Of a DNA stretch of 64,000 nt, positions 46,376 through 59,209 are shown piece by piece. The stretch comes from Powellomyces hirtus (taxonomy: Eukaryota > Chytridiomycota > Chytridiomycetes > Spizellomycetales > Powellomycetaceae). The translations under genes were made by a program, and so were the position numbers. Location of the stretch: NCBI GenBank assembly GCA_025526995.1, contig JAHLKG010000003.1, positions 806,001-870,000 on the forward strand, read 5' to 3'. Each line of letters begins with the position of its first letter. The first letter of the stretch is position 1. The notes under the pieces were generated by a model. That model was given only the letters and a program-made list of their open reading frames with translations. It made no database searches and was not told the origin of the DNA.

Positions 46376-49300
46376 ATGGTGCGCCCCGGACGTGGAGGGG
46401 CTAATCCCTATTCATCGAGCGCTGCCCAAGCAGCCGCTGCGACCGACGCCCGCTCTGATCTCGCACTCCCAGAAACACCATACACTATCGAGCAGATCAC
46501 TCGGAACCTAGTTGGGCGTCTTGCCAGTGGCTCCAATTACACCAATGTCGGTGCGAGATGTCTTTTGGCACTTTCATCGACCAGAACCGGATCGGACGCC
46601 TTGAGCAAGGAATATGCAGAGGCATATAAAAAGGGATTGGAGAGTGCAGATTCTCCGATGCCACCACATGTGTTTGAGACTGCGGCGGCCGCCTACCGTC
46701 ATATGGTGCGAAATCAAGAAGATCAATGCATCATTCTGAGGTACTGTTTCTACTCAATCAATCAATGCTGTTGTCTTGGAACACTTGTAAGGTTTAACTT
46801 ACCCATCCGTGCGTTCTTCAGTGGTGAAAGCGGCGCGGGCAAGTCCCAGTCACATCGTCTCATCACTCGCCACCTTTGCGATTTGAGCAAAACCAGCACC
46901 AAAAAGAGTAAAGTGCACTCGGGTGTCCTAAAAGTTGATTCCGTCCTCGCCGCGTTTGGCAATGCGCATACCCCGTTCAACAAGGATGCTACCTGCTGTA
47001 CGCGATACTCCGAATACCAATTTGACAAAGTGGGCAAGATGGTTGGTCTCAAAGTCATTGAATACCTGCTGGAAAAGTCTCGCGTTTCTGGAGCCGAAGA
47101 TGGTGAGTATTATGCCACGCAATATCCTATAAGGTGTCATTTCTTAACTCACACTCCGGATGTTTAGGTGGCAGAAGTTTCCATATTTTCTGTTATCTCC
47201 TGGAGGGCGCGACGCGGGAAGAGAAGATGCAGCTACACCTCTCAGATGCCGCTCATTTTCATTATCTGAATCAGTCTAGTATCCGAACCGCCATTGCAGA
47301 CAACACCGGCGTTTTGGACGAGCTGCGAGACAACATGAAGGCATTAGGAATTGGTCGCCGACAGCAATCTCAGTTGTGGCAGCTTCTCGCCGCCATCCTG
47401 CACCTCGGCAACGTAACTTTCCAAGACGATTCGCATAAGACACAGGAATCTTGCACGGTGCGCAATTATGCGCAGCTCGAGTTGGTTTCCAGCCTCCTCG
47501 GTCTGCATCCAGCTTCCATGGAAGCCGTGCTCACGTACCGAACCAAGATGGTGGGCCGGGATATCACCACTGTGTTCTTGGATTCCGAGGGTGCCGAGAA
47601 GCAGCGTGACAGTCTAGCCCGTGCACTGTACTCTGTAGCGTTCAGCTGGGTTGTCGAGCAGATCAACGACAAACTCTGCCAAGACGAATCTGTATGGTCA
47701 TCGTTTGTCGCGGTTCTAGACACCCCAGGCTTTGCAGGGCGTGATATGGCTGGACACGGTTTCCATCGACTACTGGTGAATTTCGAAAATGAAAGATTGC
47801 GCGGGTTTGCCAATGAACAGCTTTTCAACGTTCCTCGCGATGCTTTCATATCGGAGGGCTTAGCACCGCCAGCTAGCAACTACGCCAACAATTCGGAGAC
47901 CCTTGCGTTGTTGACGGGACTCAAATCTGGTCTGTTGCCTATAATCGATAAGGAGGCTGCTCGCGGTAGCAAAGATTCAAAGATTACCGAAAAGCTCTAC
48001 GCCACGCAAGCCGAAGGCAACGGGGAATCCGCATTCATCGCTTCAAAGAAGCCAAAGCACGCGTTCGGTATCCGTCACTATGCGGGTGTTGTCGAATATG
48101 ACACTCATGGATTTGCTGACGCTAACGGCGACGTTTTGCAGTCCGACTTCGTGACTTTAATTCGTGGAAGCCCGGAACAGCCAGGAACAGGGAACCTTTT
48201 CTTGCGCGCGCTGTTCTCGGATCGTCTTGTTGCCACGCAAACCAGCAAACGTGACGGCAAAACGCTCATCGCGGCCAGCAGTAAGGGTCGAAACCCTTCC
48301 ATGCGCGGCCGACGGAACAAGAAGGGAATTGAGGACGAACATCACGTCGATGTTAGTGACACTGTCGGTCACCAATTCCGTACAGCCTTCAGCGAGCTCT
48401 TGCCCATCCTCAGCGATGCTCAGACATGGTTTGTGTTCCACTTTATGATCAATGAGGGCGGAAGCAGTAGAACGGTGGACCAAGAGGTCGTACGAAATCA
48501 AGTTTCCTATTATGACATTCCAACGCTGGCAGCAAACCCAGCAGCGGTGTATACGGCAGCTTTGTCGCACGCGGACTTCTTGAAACGATACGCGTCCATC
48601 ATCCAACCTTCCAGCGGCGATAACCGACGCCAATGTGAGAACATTTTGCTCACCAAAGACTGGAAGACGGGAGAAGCTGTCAACGGCTCTAGCCGAGTGT
48701 TTTTGTCAGAGAAAGTTTGGCGATCCTTAGAGCAACAGCTGGCAGCTCAGGAAGCGGTGCCCAAAGAGACCTTCGATACACCTACGTATGCCAGGTCGGA
48801 GATCAGTTACGACGATCAAGGCTTTGATGATAACGCGAGCCACTACGAATCCGAGTTCGAGTTCGACAGGGAGCCCCGTAAAAGCGGATCTCAGGTCACC
48901 TTGCTGAAGGGGGACGTCGAGATGGGAACTTTCTCAAGCAACGAAAAGCGGCTCAGTTCCGTCGTCAAGCCAGTCGCGATGAAGGAAGTTGCGGCAACAA
49001 AGGCGCGTAAGGACAAGAAGAAAATGACTGGAACACGTTGCAGATGGCTCACCTGCACTTGGTTGACAACTGGGTGCATTCCTCCGTGCTGTTTGTGGCT
49101 ATGTGGGATGAAGCTCAAGGACCGACAAATGGCTTGGCGCGAAAAGGTCGCACTGTGCCTTATCATCGTGCTGATGAATGCGGTGGTGCTATTCTTCATC
49201 GTTGGAATTGGATTCGTTTTGTGTCCCAAGCGCGCCGAGCTTTCGCCCGGAGAAATTAGCTCGAAACGATCTCTTTCTGGCACCGGCATGGTGTTTATGT

Positions 49301-52300
49301 ATGGATCGTACTATCAACTATCATCGGGTATCCTGAGTCATCCTAGACATCTCTCTGGGGCGCAAAGCGGGTTTTGGCAGGACCAAGTCCTTGGGGAGGA
49401 CGTAACCCAAATGTTCCCAAAAGTCACTTTGGATCCGGCTACTGACTCGTTTGCCACTACCTGTCCTGGCTATGAAAAGCCAGGCTCGTATTTCCAGTTT
49501 TTTTCCGACGCGCCTAAGCTCGCGACTGGAAGTTGGGAGATACACAAGCCTCAGACGTTGAGCGGTGGGCCTCTGCGGAACTCGAGGAAGGGCACGGTCG
49601 TCTGGGACAAGGCAACGATGACTCGATTTGCTGGTGATAGTGAATATCAGTCGAAATTCATTATCGCCTATGACAAGGTCTACGACATGGGTCCGCTTTT
49701 CCGATCGGATTATAGGGACAGGCTCCCTGCAAATAATCCTACAATCTTCCTCGACACGCCGTACACTATAAGCAGTGTGCAGGATGCCACTACCAATGGC
49801 GGATATATCACACAACTGATCGCGAAGCATGCCAACAATTATGGGAGTACAGCTACAAGTGATCTAGACAAGCTTCGCACTTTAGCCCCTCAAGATTACC
49901 AGCAGATCATGACGTGCATGGACAATCTCTTCTATGTCGGAAAAGTGGATCATCGGAATGACTTACAGTGTCAGATTCCGAACTACATTATGTTGATTGC
50001 GTCTGCGATCATTGTCAGCGTGATCGGATTCAAATTCTTGGCCGCGTTGCAATTCGGTGGGAAAAAGAATCCGGAAGAGCATGACAAGTTTATCATCTGC
50101 CAAGTGCCGTGTTACACGGAGGTAAGACAATGACTGTAGCCACAGCCGCATTTGATCACTCTTTAACATTTTGGTTCGTAAATGAAGGGTGAGGCCTCAT
50201 TGCTTCGTACGCTTGAGTCGCTTGCTACTTTGGACTATGACGACAAGCACAAATTGCTCTTCGTGATTTGTGATGGAAACATTGTCGGATCCGGCAACGA
50301 TAGACCAACCCCTCGAATTGTGTTGGACATTCTTGGCGTTGACCCCAGTACGGAGCCTGAAGCCTTGAGCTTCCAAAGTTTGGGCGAAGGAAACAAACAA
50401 CTGAACGTGGGAAAAATCTACTCCGGACTTTATGAAATTCAAGGGAAGGTTGTACCGTACGTTGTCGTCGTGAAGGTCGGAAAGCCAAGCGAACGTATCA
50501 GACCAGGAAATCGTGGAAAGCGAGACTCGCAGCTGATTTTGATGAGATTCCTGTCGCGCGTTCACTTTAATCAACCGATGAATCCCCTCGAGTTGGAGCT
50601 CTACCACCAGATGAAGAATGTGATTGGAGTCGACCCATCGTTCTACGAGTACATTTTCATGGTCGATGCAGATACGGAGGTGTACAAGGACTCGCTCAAC
50701 CGGCTCGTGTCTAATATGGCACGCGACTCAAAAATTGCTGGGATTTGCGGTGAAACGCAGATCTCGAACGAACGCGACTCCTGGGTTTCCATGATTCAAG
50801 TTTACGAATATTTCATCTCCCACAACATGGCCAAGGCTTTCGAATCTCTCTTTGGAAGCGTTACCTGTCTTCCAGGATGTTTCAGCATGTACCGCGTCCG
50901 CACTCCGGTGAAAAATGTTCCGTTACTGATTGCCCCATCTGTGGTGAACGATTATTCGCAGAATGTCGTCGACACGCTCCACTTGAAGAATTTGCTTCAT
51001 CTTGGAGAGGACCGGTACTTGACAACGCTGATGTTGAAGCATTTCCCCAACATGAAGACGACGTTCACTGGGGATGCGAAATGCAAAACCAATGCTCCCG
51101 ACAAGTGGTCCGTCCTGTTGTCGCAACGTCGACGATGGATCAATTCTACCGTTCACAACTTGCTCGAGCTGCTGTGGTTGCCAGAAATGTGTGGCTTCTG
51201 CTGTTTCTCGATGCGGTTTGTTGTTTTCCTGGACCTTTTCGCCACGTTCGTTCAACCTGCGGCCCTTATCTACATCGTTTACCTTATATGGTCTGTCGTC
51301 ACTCAACGGGAAACGCAATTTCCCCTCATCAGTATCATCATGATCGGAGCCATTTATGGATTCCAGATGATCATTTTCTTATTGAAGAGGGAGTGGCAGC
51401 ATATCGGATGGATGATCATTGTAAGTTGCAGTGTTTCCGGTTCTCCCCATTCTCATGTGCTTTCGTCTGACGTTTTCCTTCTCTTCATAGTATATTCTTG
51501 CTATGCCAGTGTTTGGCGTGGGGATTCCCCTGTATGCCTTCTGGCACTTCGATGACTTCTCATGGGGCAATACCAGAAGAGTTGACGAGGGGGGTAAGAT
51601 CGTTGAGAAGCCTCTGGTTGAAGAAGAGGTAAGCCAATATTTGCTTTGATCCTTGCCATTTGTCATCTTCCTAAGCTAAACGTCTGCTTTCCCTAGTTTG
51701 ACGAATCCACCATCCCATTGCGGAAATGGACCGAATTTGAGCCGGAACGTCTGGAGCGAGACGAGAACGCACACAGGTCATCGTACCACTCGGGATCCGG
51801 AGGTTCATCCGGAAGATCCCAAGGCGCTGCTGGTATGTTGTACAGCGGATCCGCCTATGGCGGTGGGCCTTCTGCATACGGCGGCTCGGTTTACGGAGGA
51901 GGGCCCGGTTCGGTTTATGGAGGATCGCAATACGGGGGCATGCCCGTCCCACCGTATACCACAACGAACGACGGTTACAATTCGCGCATGAGTTGGGGTA
52001 CTCAATATACGGGCGGTATGCCAGACTACTCTGGTCTGCCCCCACCGCCGTCTAGTGCTGCACCGCTTGCCCGTCGCCAGAGTCAGCGATCGACTTACAC
52101 TGCGACATCTGATGCCGCACCGCGGGCGCTTCCCAGCGATGACGAAATCTTGCGGCAAGTCCGCCACATCCTATCCACGGCGGATCTGATGAGCGTGACC
52201 AAAAAGAGCGTGCGAGAAGAGCTGGGACACTATTTCGGAGTGGACCTCGGCGCTAAGAAGGAATGGATTCATCGGTGCATTGACGGAGTTCTGAAAGGAG

Positions 52301-52308
52301 AGTTGTAG
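46376..52308 (+). CDS. Myosin-motor chitin synthase (class V/VII-like), 1,860 aa
   Basis: Membrane enzyme that polymerises UDP-GlcNAc into chitin for the wall. Exons 46376-46740, 46822-47102, 47168-50121, 50188-51420, 51491-51628 and 51697-52308 (1,861 codons). Parts in order: myosin-like motor (residues about 1-700) with P-loop SGESGAGKS, a degenerate switch I ([15 protein letters not shown]) and switch II-like VLDTPGF; a cytoplasmic linker; two transmembrane segments flanking a cytochrome-b5-like lumenal region; the catalytic domain with [39 protein letters not shown] and [12 protein letters not shown], all intact; three more membrane segments; a Gly/Ser/Tyr repeat tail (51840-51950); and a C-terminal DEK_C-like domain ending at the stop. 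Glycosyltransfer should be normal, but motor ATPase activity is doubtful. Confidence 0.96.
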
Positions 52309-52607
52309 TTGTGTTTATTGGACCCTTTTTCGGCGTTATATTAGTGTTTAGTGTATTTTGTATCTCTGGACGTTTTTGCATTCGGCGTACTCTAATTTGG
52401 ATATCAATGTGGAAGTCATAATGAGCTCACCTTCTTCAAAGTTTGCACACGGTGGTAGTGATTATGTCACTGACGCGACGAGCTCCGTTTCCCACTTCTC
52501 CAGACAGGCACCTTTTGACAACAATTTTGCCTGCTTTGATACCTTCGCAACTTTATATCATGCTAGCACACTCTCTTCCATCGGCCGTGAGCAATAACAA
52601 CAGCTCA

Positions 52608-54478
52608 ATGGCGGCAAGTGTGCCAAATGTGCTCTTCAATATTACAAAAAAGGAAGCATGGACGCCAGGAAATGGGCTCAAGGCATGGCAGCGGCGGCTG
52701 CGTAATGGTTACAAGATCGCTTTGTATGTTGGCATGAATCCATTTTTTACGTGGCTAGGCGGCATAAATGCTAAAGTAGTCTCTTTGTTTGCTCAGGTTC
52801 AAAGATGAGCTCAGCGCGGCAAAGTTGGCGGAAGCAAATTTGTTGGTGTTTGGTGCACCGCGGGAAAAGTTTACGATGGCAGAGGTAAAAAGTCGTGACT
52901 CGATTTGAAAGTCCCCATTGAGAAAGATTGCTGATATGCATATTGGGATGGTTGTTAGTTCAGTGCTCTCAAATCATATATGGAACGAGGCGGGTCGATC
53001 CTGTACCTAGCGAGCGAGGGAGGAGAAAGCAGTTTTGAGACAAATTTCAACTACCTACTCGAAGAATATGGAATCATGGTCAATGCCGGTACTGTGAATG
53101 AAACCAACAATCTACAGTCATCCGATCTGTGCTGCATTACTCAAGATGTTAAGACATGGTGATTTGATCTAGATGCGGTTGCACGAACCGTGTTTCACAA
53201 ATACTACCACCCGAAAGAAGTCTATGTGACCAACGGCGTGCTTAATCGCGAAATCAATCGCGCCGCTGGAAAGCGGGTGGGCGGGCCTGGTGCTGACTTG
53301 CCGGCAGGGGAGATGAGTGGAAAGTTCAGCTCGAGGTGTGTTGATCGATGGTGCCTGTTGCATCAATCATTCATGTCCGCTGATGTGCCGCTTTTGAATT
53401 TTAGTCATTTGACATTTATATATCCGTTCGGCGCGACCCTCAACGTGCAAAAGCCGGCAATTCCAATCCTGTCGTCCGGCAGCGTGTCATACCCGCTCAA
53501 CAGACCCGTCGGCGCCGTGTACTCTCAGCCAGTAGGTTGAGTCGTAGCTCTTTTTCCTTTCCTGAGGTCTGCTGTGATGCTGATGGGAGTCTGATTTTTT
53601 TGGTAGAACGGTGGAAAGCTCGTGGTTGTTGGTGCTGCACAGATGTTTTCGGATTCGTATCTTGAGAAGGAGGAGAATGCGAAACTTTTGGATGTGCTCA
53701 TTCAGTTTTGTACAACTGGTGCGATATTCCAATTAATCACACGCTGAGATGTTACGCTGCGTCTCACAGTCGTTCATTATTCTTCAGACAAGATATCCTT
53801 GAACAGCATTGACGCCAACGAACCAGATGTAAGTCTATGGCTTTCACTGCTCGCCATATGCATTTATCTCACCACAAGAACCTCTTTCCACAGATCTCCG
53901 ATTATCATTATCTCCCATCGACAGCGGCTCTGTCATCTACGCTACGGTCATGTTTGCAAGAAAGTGAAGAGCTCCCGAAAGATTTCACATCAATGTTCGA
54001 CATGAATCTGTTCTGTTTTGACACCACACTGATACCCGCGGCCGTGAAGGCTTATGCGGAGCTCGGTGTACGGAAAGAGAGTTTGACTCTCATCCAGCCA
54101 CAGGTTTGTGTGACCAACCCAGTGCACTCACTGTTCTGCACGACCTTGACTTACTAATGCAGAATGTTTTCTGAATACCACCAGTTCGAAACTCCGCTAC
54201 CGCCGCTCTCCCCCGCCACATTTCCCCCCACACCGATCGATCTGCCACCACCGTCTTTGGAGCTCTTTGATCTAGACGACTCGTTCGCATCTGACCGAGT
54301 CAGACTGGCACAGCTCACCAACAAGTGCACGGACGACGATCTCGAGTACTACGTCCGTGAGTCAGGCCGCATCCTCGGCGTTGTGGATCGTTTGGATGAA
54401 GGCAAACGGGATGCAAAACATGTTCTGGAATTCGTCTTCCGGAGTATTGTCAACTGGAAGAAATTGGATCATGTTTGA
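52608..54478 (+). CDS. IFT52: Intraflagellar transport protein IFT52, 426 aa
   Basis: Core subunit of IFT-B, required to build flagella. Exons 52608-52723, 52797-52884, 52959-53088, 53173-53335, 53405-53531, 53607-53718, 53788-53828, 53894-54103 and 54185-54478 give 427 codons (human protein 437 aa). The N-terminal GIFT domain shows VLFNITKKEAW, GAPREKFTMAE, EYGIMVNADAVARTVFHKYY, HPKEVYVTNGVLNREINRAA, FIYPFGATLNVQKPAI and GGKLVVVGAAQMFSDSYLEK. The C-terminal part carries FETPLPPLSPATFPPTPIDL and PPPSLELFDLDDSFASDRVR, then LAQLTNKCTDDDLEYYVRES, as in animals and algae. All junctions are GT-AG. Together with SPEF1 it marks a zoospore-forming organism. Confidence 0.96.
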
Positions 54479-54720
54479 TTCTTCGTAGAGCAAAGCATTG
54501 ATGGTCACAGCAGTGCGTTCGAAAGGACCCAAGACGGGGCCCCCGCCCGTCAATATCCCAAGACGGCTTCCGCGACTATACAGATTCCGTCAGCTCTTTC
54601 CTAGAACAGGACTCTCATCTACTCATGTACATAATCATTCAAAATGCGAGTGGCTCAGCAGCGGATTGTATTTGGTGTCTCGTTAAGACGCCAGAGCCAA
54701 ACGCTACAAAGTGTTACTAT

Positions 54721-55658
54721 CTAGAGAGTCTTGACGGCAAGCTTGCCAGCCTTCTGCTTGGCTTTCCATTCGTTGAACTTGTTATCGGTTCCAAGCATCC
54801 AGTCCCACCAACGGAAGGACGAAGAGTAGTTTCCAACGAATGCCATGTGGTGGTAGTCGTGGAATTCGGCACCGCCCCAGAAAGGAATGATCTTGTGGAA
54901 AGACTGCAAATAGAAATCAACATTGTTAGGTGTTGGAATGAGTAAGAAGTGACAGAGGCCTCTGTACTGCTTACCCAGGGGAAATCGTAACCGGCATGCA
55001 CATCGACGGTCTCGAGCAAGCGCAAGGCCAGCCAACAAGCCATAGTAATCACATGCATGTCAATTCCGGCCATAAGCAGCATGACGGGCCCCAGGAAGAA
55101 TCCCTGGCCGAGCACCAGCACCTCGATTGGGTGAGCGTGCTCGGCCGTAATTCCGAACGGAGCCTGGAACTCGTGGTGAACTTTGTGCACGTGCTTGTAG
55201 AGGCTCGGGTGATGCATCAAGCGATGGACAAAGTAGTGGTAAGTGTCCTCGACGACCAGGCAGAAGAGGCAAGACAGGGCGATGGTCGACGCCGCCGGGA
55301 AAGGGTCAAGGAACTTCATGCCAAGGGCCATAGCTGTCGGGTGGAACAACAGCATCATAGGTGCCTGCACAAACAGCTGTGATTTGATGACCGAGATTAA
55401 GCATTTTTTGTAGAGTTCCGGAGTGTTGGGCTTTGCTTCCTGAATCTTGTACTTTTGGAAGTAGGGTATCTGATCCATCACCCAGTACGGAAAGAAGCGT
55501 CCAAAGAAGACCAGCTCGTGCCAAGCAAATAGCGACACAGCGAGTAGCACACCGGGATGATCGGTGTTTGTGAAGAACGACTGCCAGTATGCTTCTATTG
55601 TCGATGATGGGGGCTGAAGGCCGGGACCGGCATGTGATGTGACGTTTTGATGCATCAT
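54721..55658 (-). CDS. ERG25: C-4 methylsterol monooxygenase (ERG25/SMO), 288 aa
   Basis: ER membrane non-haem di-iron enzyme that oxidises the C-4 methyl groups of sterol intermediates in ergosterol synthesis. Two minus-strand exons (55658-54975, 54903-54721) give 289 codons. The three histidine boxes that bind iron are present: HRLMHH, HKVHHEF and HDYHHM. Four to five hydrophobic segments surround them, and the ending [15 protein letters not shown] resembles the family's Lys-rich ER-retention tail. The start is a double ATG at 55658; the first is used here. It converges on IFT52. Confidence 0.95.
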
Positions 55659-56917
55659 AATCAGGGAGCGCTGTTCTCCAAGGCAAGAAACGAATCGGGA
55701 CAGTATTTGAACTGCGCAGTGAAGAGCGATGTGATCTGCGAGCTCCGAAAGACGGAAGGGAAGAGGGGGGGAGCGTGCTCGGTGGGTATAAGTACGGTAG
55801 TAAAAACGGTGGAAAATACGCCGACACTCCGCGGGGGGGCAAAGGACTTATCAAGCCATCGGGCGACCCACCATCGGCATGCACAACCAGCCAAAAGTGT
55901 GCCATTTTCGCCTTACGCGCGACGCGTTTTATCGCACGATTGAATGGACAAGTGACTCCTCTTAATTCAGGATGGGATCACTCCGGAATTGAAATTACAA
56001 AAGTGAACCTTCGTGGGGAAAGCATCAGTCTATCGATATTCAGATAGTAAATGAATGCAAAAGCGAGGCCCTCTCTCTCGGAGACAGCCATCCATGACAG
56101 GTGGGCCATAGCATGCATACCGTTGCCACGATATCAGTCGGCCATGAGGACCTGCAAACCCCGGAGAGCCTGATACTGGAGAGTCTCATTGACAGATATC
56201 GATCACAACACCACACTAAGTCCGCAGCAGGGTGATAGAGTAGGAGAAAGTGACACGATTGAACAAGCGTCGAGACTTTTTTGCTGTCGCCAAGTTTCGC
56301 TAGCGGCGAATCAGTTGGGAGTTCTGATTCATGTCCCTTCACCGTGGAAGTTACGTGTCCCCCTTTCCAGCATTGAGGTGCGATTTTCATTTTGGGGATT
56401 TTTCCCGTACATGTGCAGTGACCAGCAGAGTTCACTGCAATTATCGGTAGGTATGGTCGTCAGCATTGCCAGAGCGGAGAGTTGCTGCGGGCCTCCATGA
56501 AGAGGAAGAGGAGGCCACGAGGACCATCTCTGCTGTTCCTCCTGCTATGAAGAGGAGGAGGAGGCCACGAGGACTATCTCTGCTGTTCCTCCTGCTATTT
56601 GAGCACCACGACCTGCTCGTGCTTTTTGAATATAGCAGTGTTATTCGGCACAAAGCATGTCGTTGAACTTCCCAATTTCCCAGACCCCAACCAACCAGCT
56701 GTACGCGCCTCGCAACTTCGCGGTGTGCGGTAGGAAACTTCAAGTTTGGGATTACGCTCCGTGAAAATGCCAACAACACAACACGCCTGGCCTGCTGACA
56801 GCTTTGAAAACCACCACTCCTCCCAAAGTCCTTTTTTTTTTTTAACATTACCCTTCTGCACATATCTGCCGTCGCTTTCGTCAAGCTCACCTCCGTACCC
56901 ACTCGAAAACTAGAAGC
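55659..56917. other. Long divergent intergenic region with a tandem duplication
   Basis: 1.26 kb upstream of ERG25 (-) and the E1-alpha gene (+). Apart from the 50-bp duplication listed separately and a T-run near 56828-56842, no gene or motif was recognised. A 153-codon minus-strand frame (56441-56902) runs through the duplication and looks spurious. Confidence 0.5.
56497..56596 (+). repeat. Two tandem copies of a 50-bp unit
   Basis: Copy 1 is 56497-56546 and copy 2 is 56547-56596. They begin ATGAAGAGGA and differ at only two positions (A/G in the purine run, C/T in GGACCATC versus GGACTATC). The unit starts with a purine-rich run and ends with a pyrimidine-rich run, so each copy can form a hairpin. 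Confidence 0.9.
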
Positions 56918-58838
56918 ATGGTTGTCTCTCTTCGTCCCGTCGCGGGCCTCGCTAAACTTGTCACTCCCACCGCATTCCGAACAACCAACCCTGCGCTGAC
57001 CAGATGCTCGGCCGCGTTGTTTTCACGACAGGTAGGAAGTGATTCCGTTCAACTTTGGACACCTTACTGTTCAGTCTCGAGACGGCGCATCTGGGATTGT
57101 AACTAGAATCAATCTCATAACCCTTTCTCACTATGCGTCTCATCAATGACCACAGCTGTCTTCAACACGGTCAGCCAAACTCAACAGCACAACTACACCG
57201 CCGGAGGGACGGGTGTTATTCCCTGGAGCAACGGGGTCTCATTACACAGAGAAGATGGGTTTCAACCGGGACAGGGCTTCAATGCCCACATACCGTGTCC
57301 TGGACCTTGAGGGAAATGTGATCGACACCGCGCAGGATCCGCAGGTTGGTGATACATAGAGCAGCTCTTGCCATCGCGACTCTCCCATACAACGGGTTCA
57401 ATGGCTCAGCGCAATTCTTGAAAAACATTGCAGCTCTCGAAGGAAGTGTGTTTGAAGATGTACAAGTCCATGTTGACTCTCAATGCCATGGATTTGATCC
57501 TATACGAGGCTCAGCGACAAGGCCGGATATCTTTTTACATGACCAGCTATGGAGAGGAGGCGACCCATATGGGAAGTGCAGCTGCGCTCACCCTTGATGA
57601 CGTTGTCTACGGGTATGGCATTCTTGCTTGCTCATACCCGGAACCCAGTTTTGACATAGCGTGGGATTCGTTGCAGGCAATACCGTGAGGCGGGTGTCCT
57701 GATGTACCGTGGATTCACCCTTGAGCAGTTCATGAACCAATGCTACTCGAATGCGATGGACTTTGGCAAAGGACGACAGATGCCCGTGCACTATGGTAGT
57801 CGAGAACTGAACTTCCAAACCATCTCGTCTCCCCTCGGAACGCAGCTTCCGCAGGCGGCTGGATCCGCCTACGCGCTCAAGCGATCTGGAAAAGACGCAT
57901 GTGTTATCTGTTACTTCGGAGAGGGTGCGGCGTCTGAAGGCGACTTCCACGCTGCATTGAATATTGCCGCAACTACCGACAGCCCATGCTTGTTCTTCTG
58001 GTAAGAAATAGGACCAATCGGATGTTCTTTTGTGTGTAGTTCATAGACTCACCAGTTTTATTCATAGCCGAAACAACGGATACGCCATTTCTACTCCTGT
58101 CAAGGACCAGTACCGCGGTGATGGCATTGGTAGGCATCATATATTGATTGAAAGACTAATGTATGACTTGTCTAAAGCCTGCCTTGCCCACTTGTAGCTT
58201 CCCGTGGTCAAGGTTATGGAATGGATACCATTCGCGTTGATGGAAATGACGCGCTGGTGAGTGACCCTTCTAGACCGTGGTTTTACTCGAACGATGAGCT
58301 TTAACAAAGTCTTTTCACCGTGTATTTTTCCAGGCTGTTTACAATGTAGTCAAGGAAGCGCGGACACGTGCAATCAAGGAATCACGACCAGTTCTGATCG
58401 AGGCCCTGACATACCGGTGATTGTCTACTTAATCCGAGTCATATATTCCCTCGAATGGCTGAGTCTTACATTTTTTTTGTAATGCTCTGCAGAGTTGGCC
58501 ACCACAGCACATCTGACGATTCTTCCGCATATCGACCGAAGACCGAAGTGTCAGACTGGATCAAGCAGGACAGCCCGATCGCGCGGTTCCGAAAGTATCT
58601 CGAGAAGAAAGGGTACTGGACCGATGCCGAAGAAACCGAGTTCAAAAAGTCCATTCGTAGTCGCATCCTGAAGGAGTTTGCGGCCGCCGAGAAGATCAAG
58701 AAGCCGTCTCTCGACCACATGTTCACCGATGTATATGCCGGCGAGCAGCCATGGAACTTAGTGGAGCAGGAAGCCGAGATGAGACGTCTGGTGAAGGAGT
58801 TCCCTCAGCACTACGATGTTAGCGATTATGCAAAGTAA
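56918..58838 (+). CDS. BCKDHA: Branched-chain 2-oxoacid dehydrogenase E1-alpha subunit, 451 aa
   Basis: Thiamine-diphosphate subunit of the mitochondrial complex that oxidatively decarboxylates the 2-oxo acids of Val, Leu and Ile. Exons 56918-57031, 57156-57344, 57434-57612, 57677-58000, 58068-58129, 58198-58256, 58334-58416 and 58493-58838 (452 codons). The N-terminus [20 protein letters not shown] is a mitochondrial presequence. Motifs include [40 protein letters not shown], the cofactor signature [20 protein letters not shown] through [10 protein letters not shown], and the phosphorylation loop [17 protein letters not shown] with the regulatory Ser. The E1-beta subunit gene is not in the window. 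Amoebae and most filamentous fungi have this pathway, while baker's yeast lacks it. Confidence 0.95.
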
Positions 58839-59209
58839 TCTTCTTGCATAGTCCCGCTTTCTCGGCACATGCATAGGTCAGATGTAGAGTTGTGCCATAG
58901 AACTCATAAGCAGATAGGGAGACATTTCATTTACACTACATAGCAAACATTGGTGACGCTCGATCAATCTACGCTATTCCAGGCCGTCTAAATAATAGAG
59001 AGATCTCTACAACGCTTACTGAGCCATTGTTTAGTCAGCTCTTGAGGCAGCTTACCGGGCAAGAGGCCCAGGCCTATCCTCGTAATGTGGAATAGTCATT
59101 CTCGCTTGCTCGATAGAGTCTGCATCTGAGAGAATGTAAAGCATGTTCTTTGTTTGGCATTCCATGGGAGATAGGGCTGCGAGTGGTGCGGTTGCAACAG
59201 GTTGTTTAC
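58839..59209. other. Intergenic 3' region between convergent genes
   Basis: 370 bases between the E1-alpha gene and guanine deaminase stops. Nothing recognised. Confidence 0.5.

Noticed and set aside
56441..56902. 153-codon minus-strand frame
   Set aside because: It runs through the 50-bp duplication and a homopolymer run, has no motif, and starts in the leader of the E1-alpha gene.
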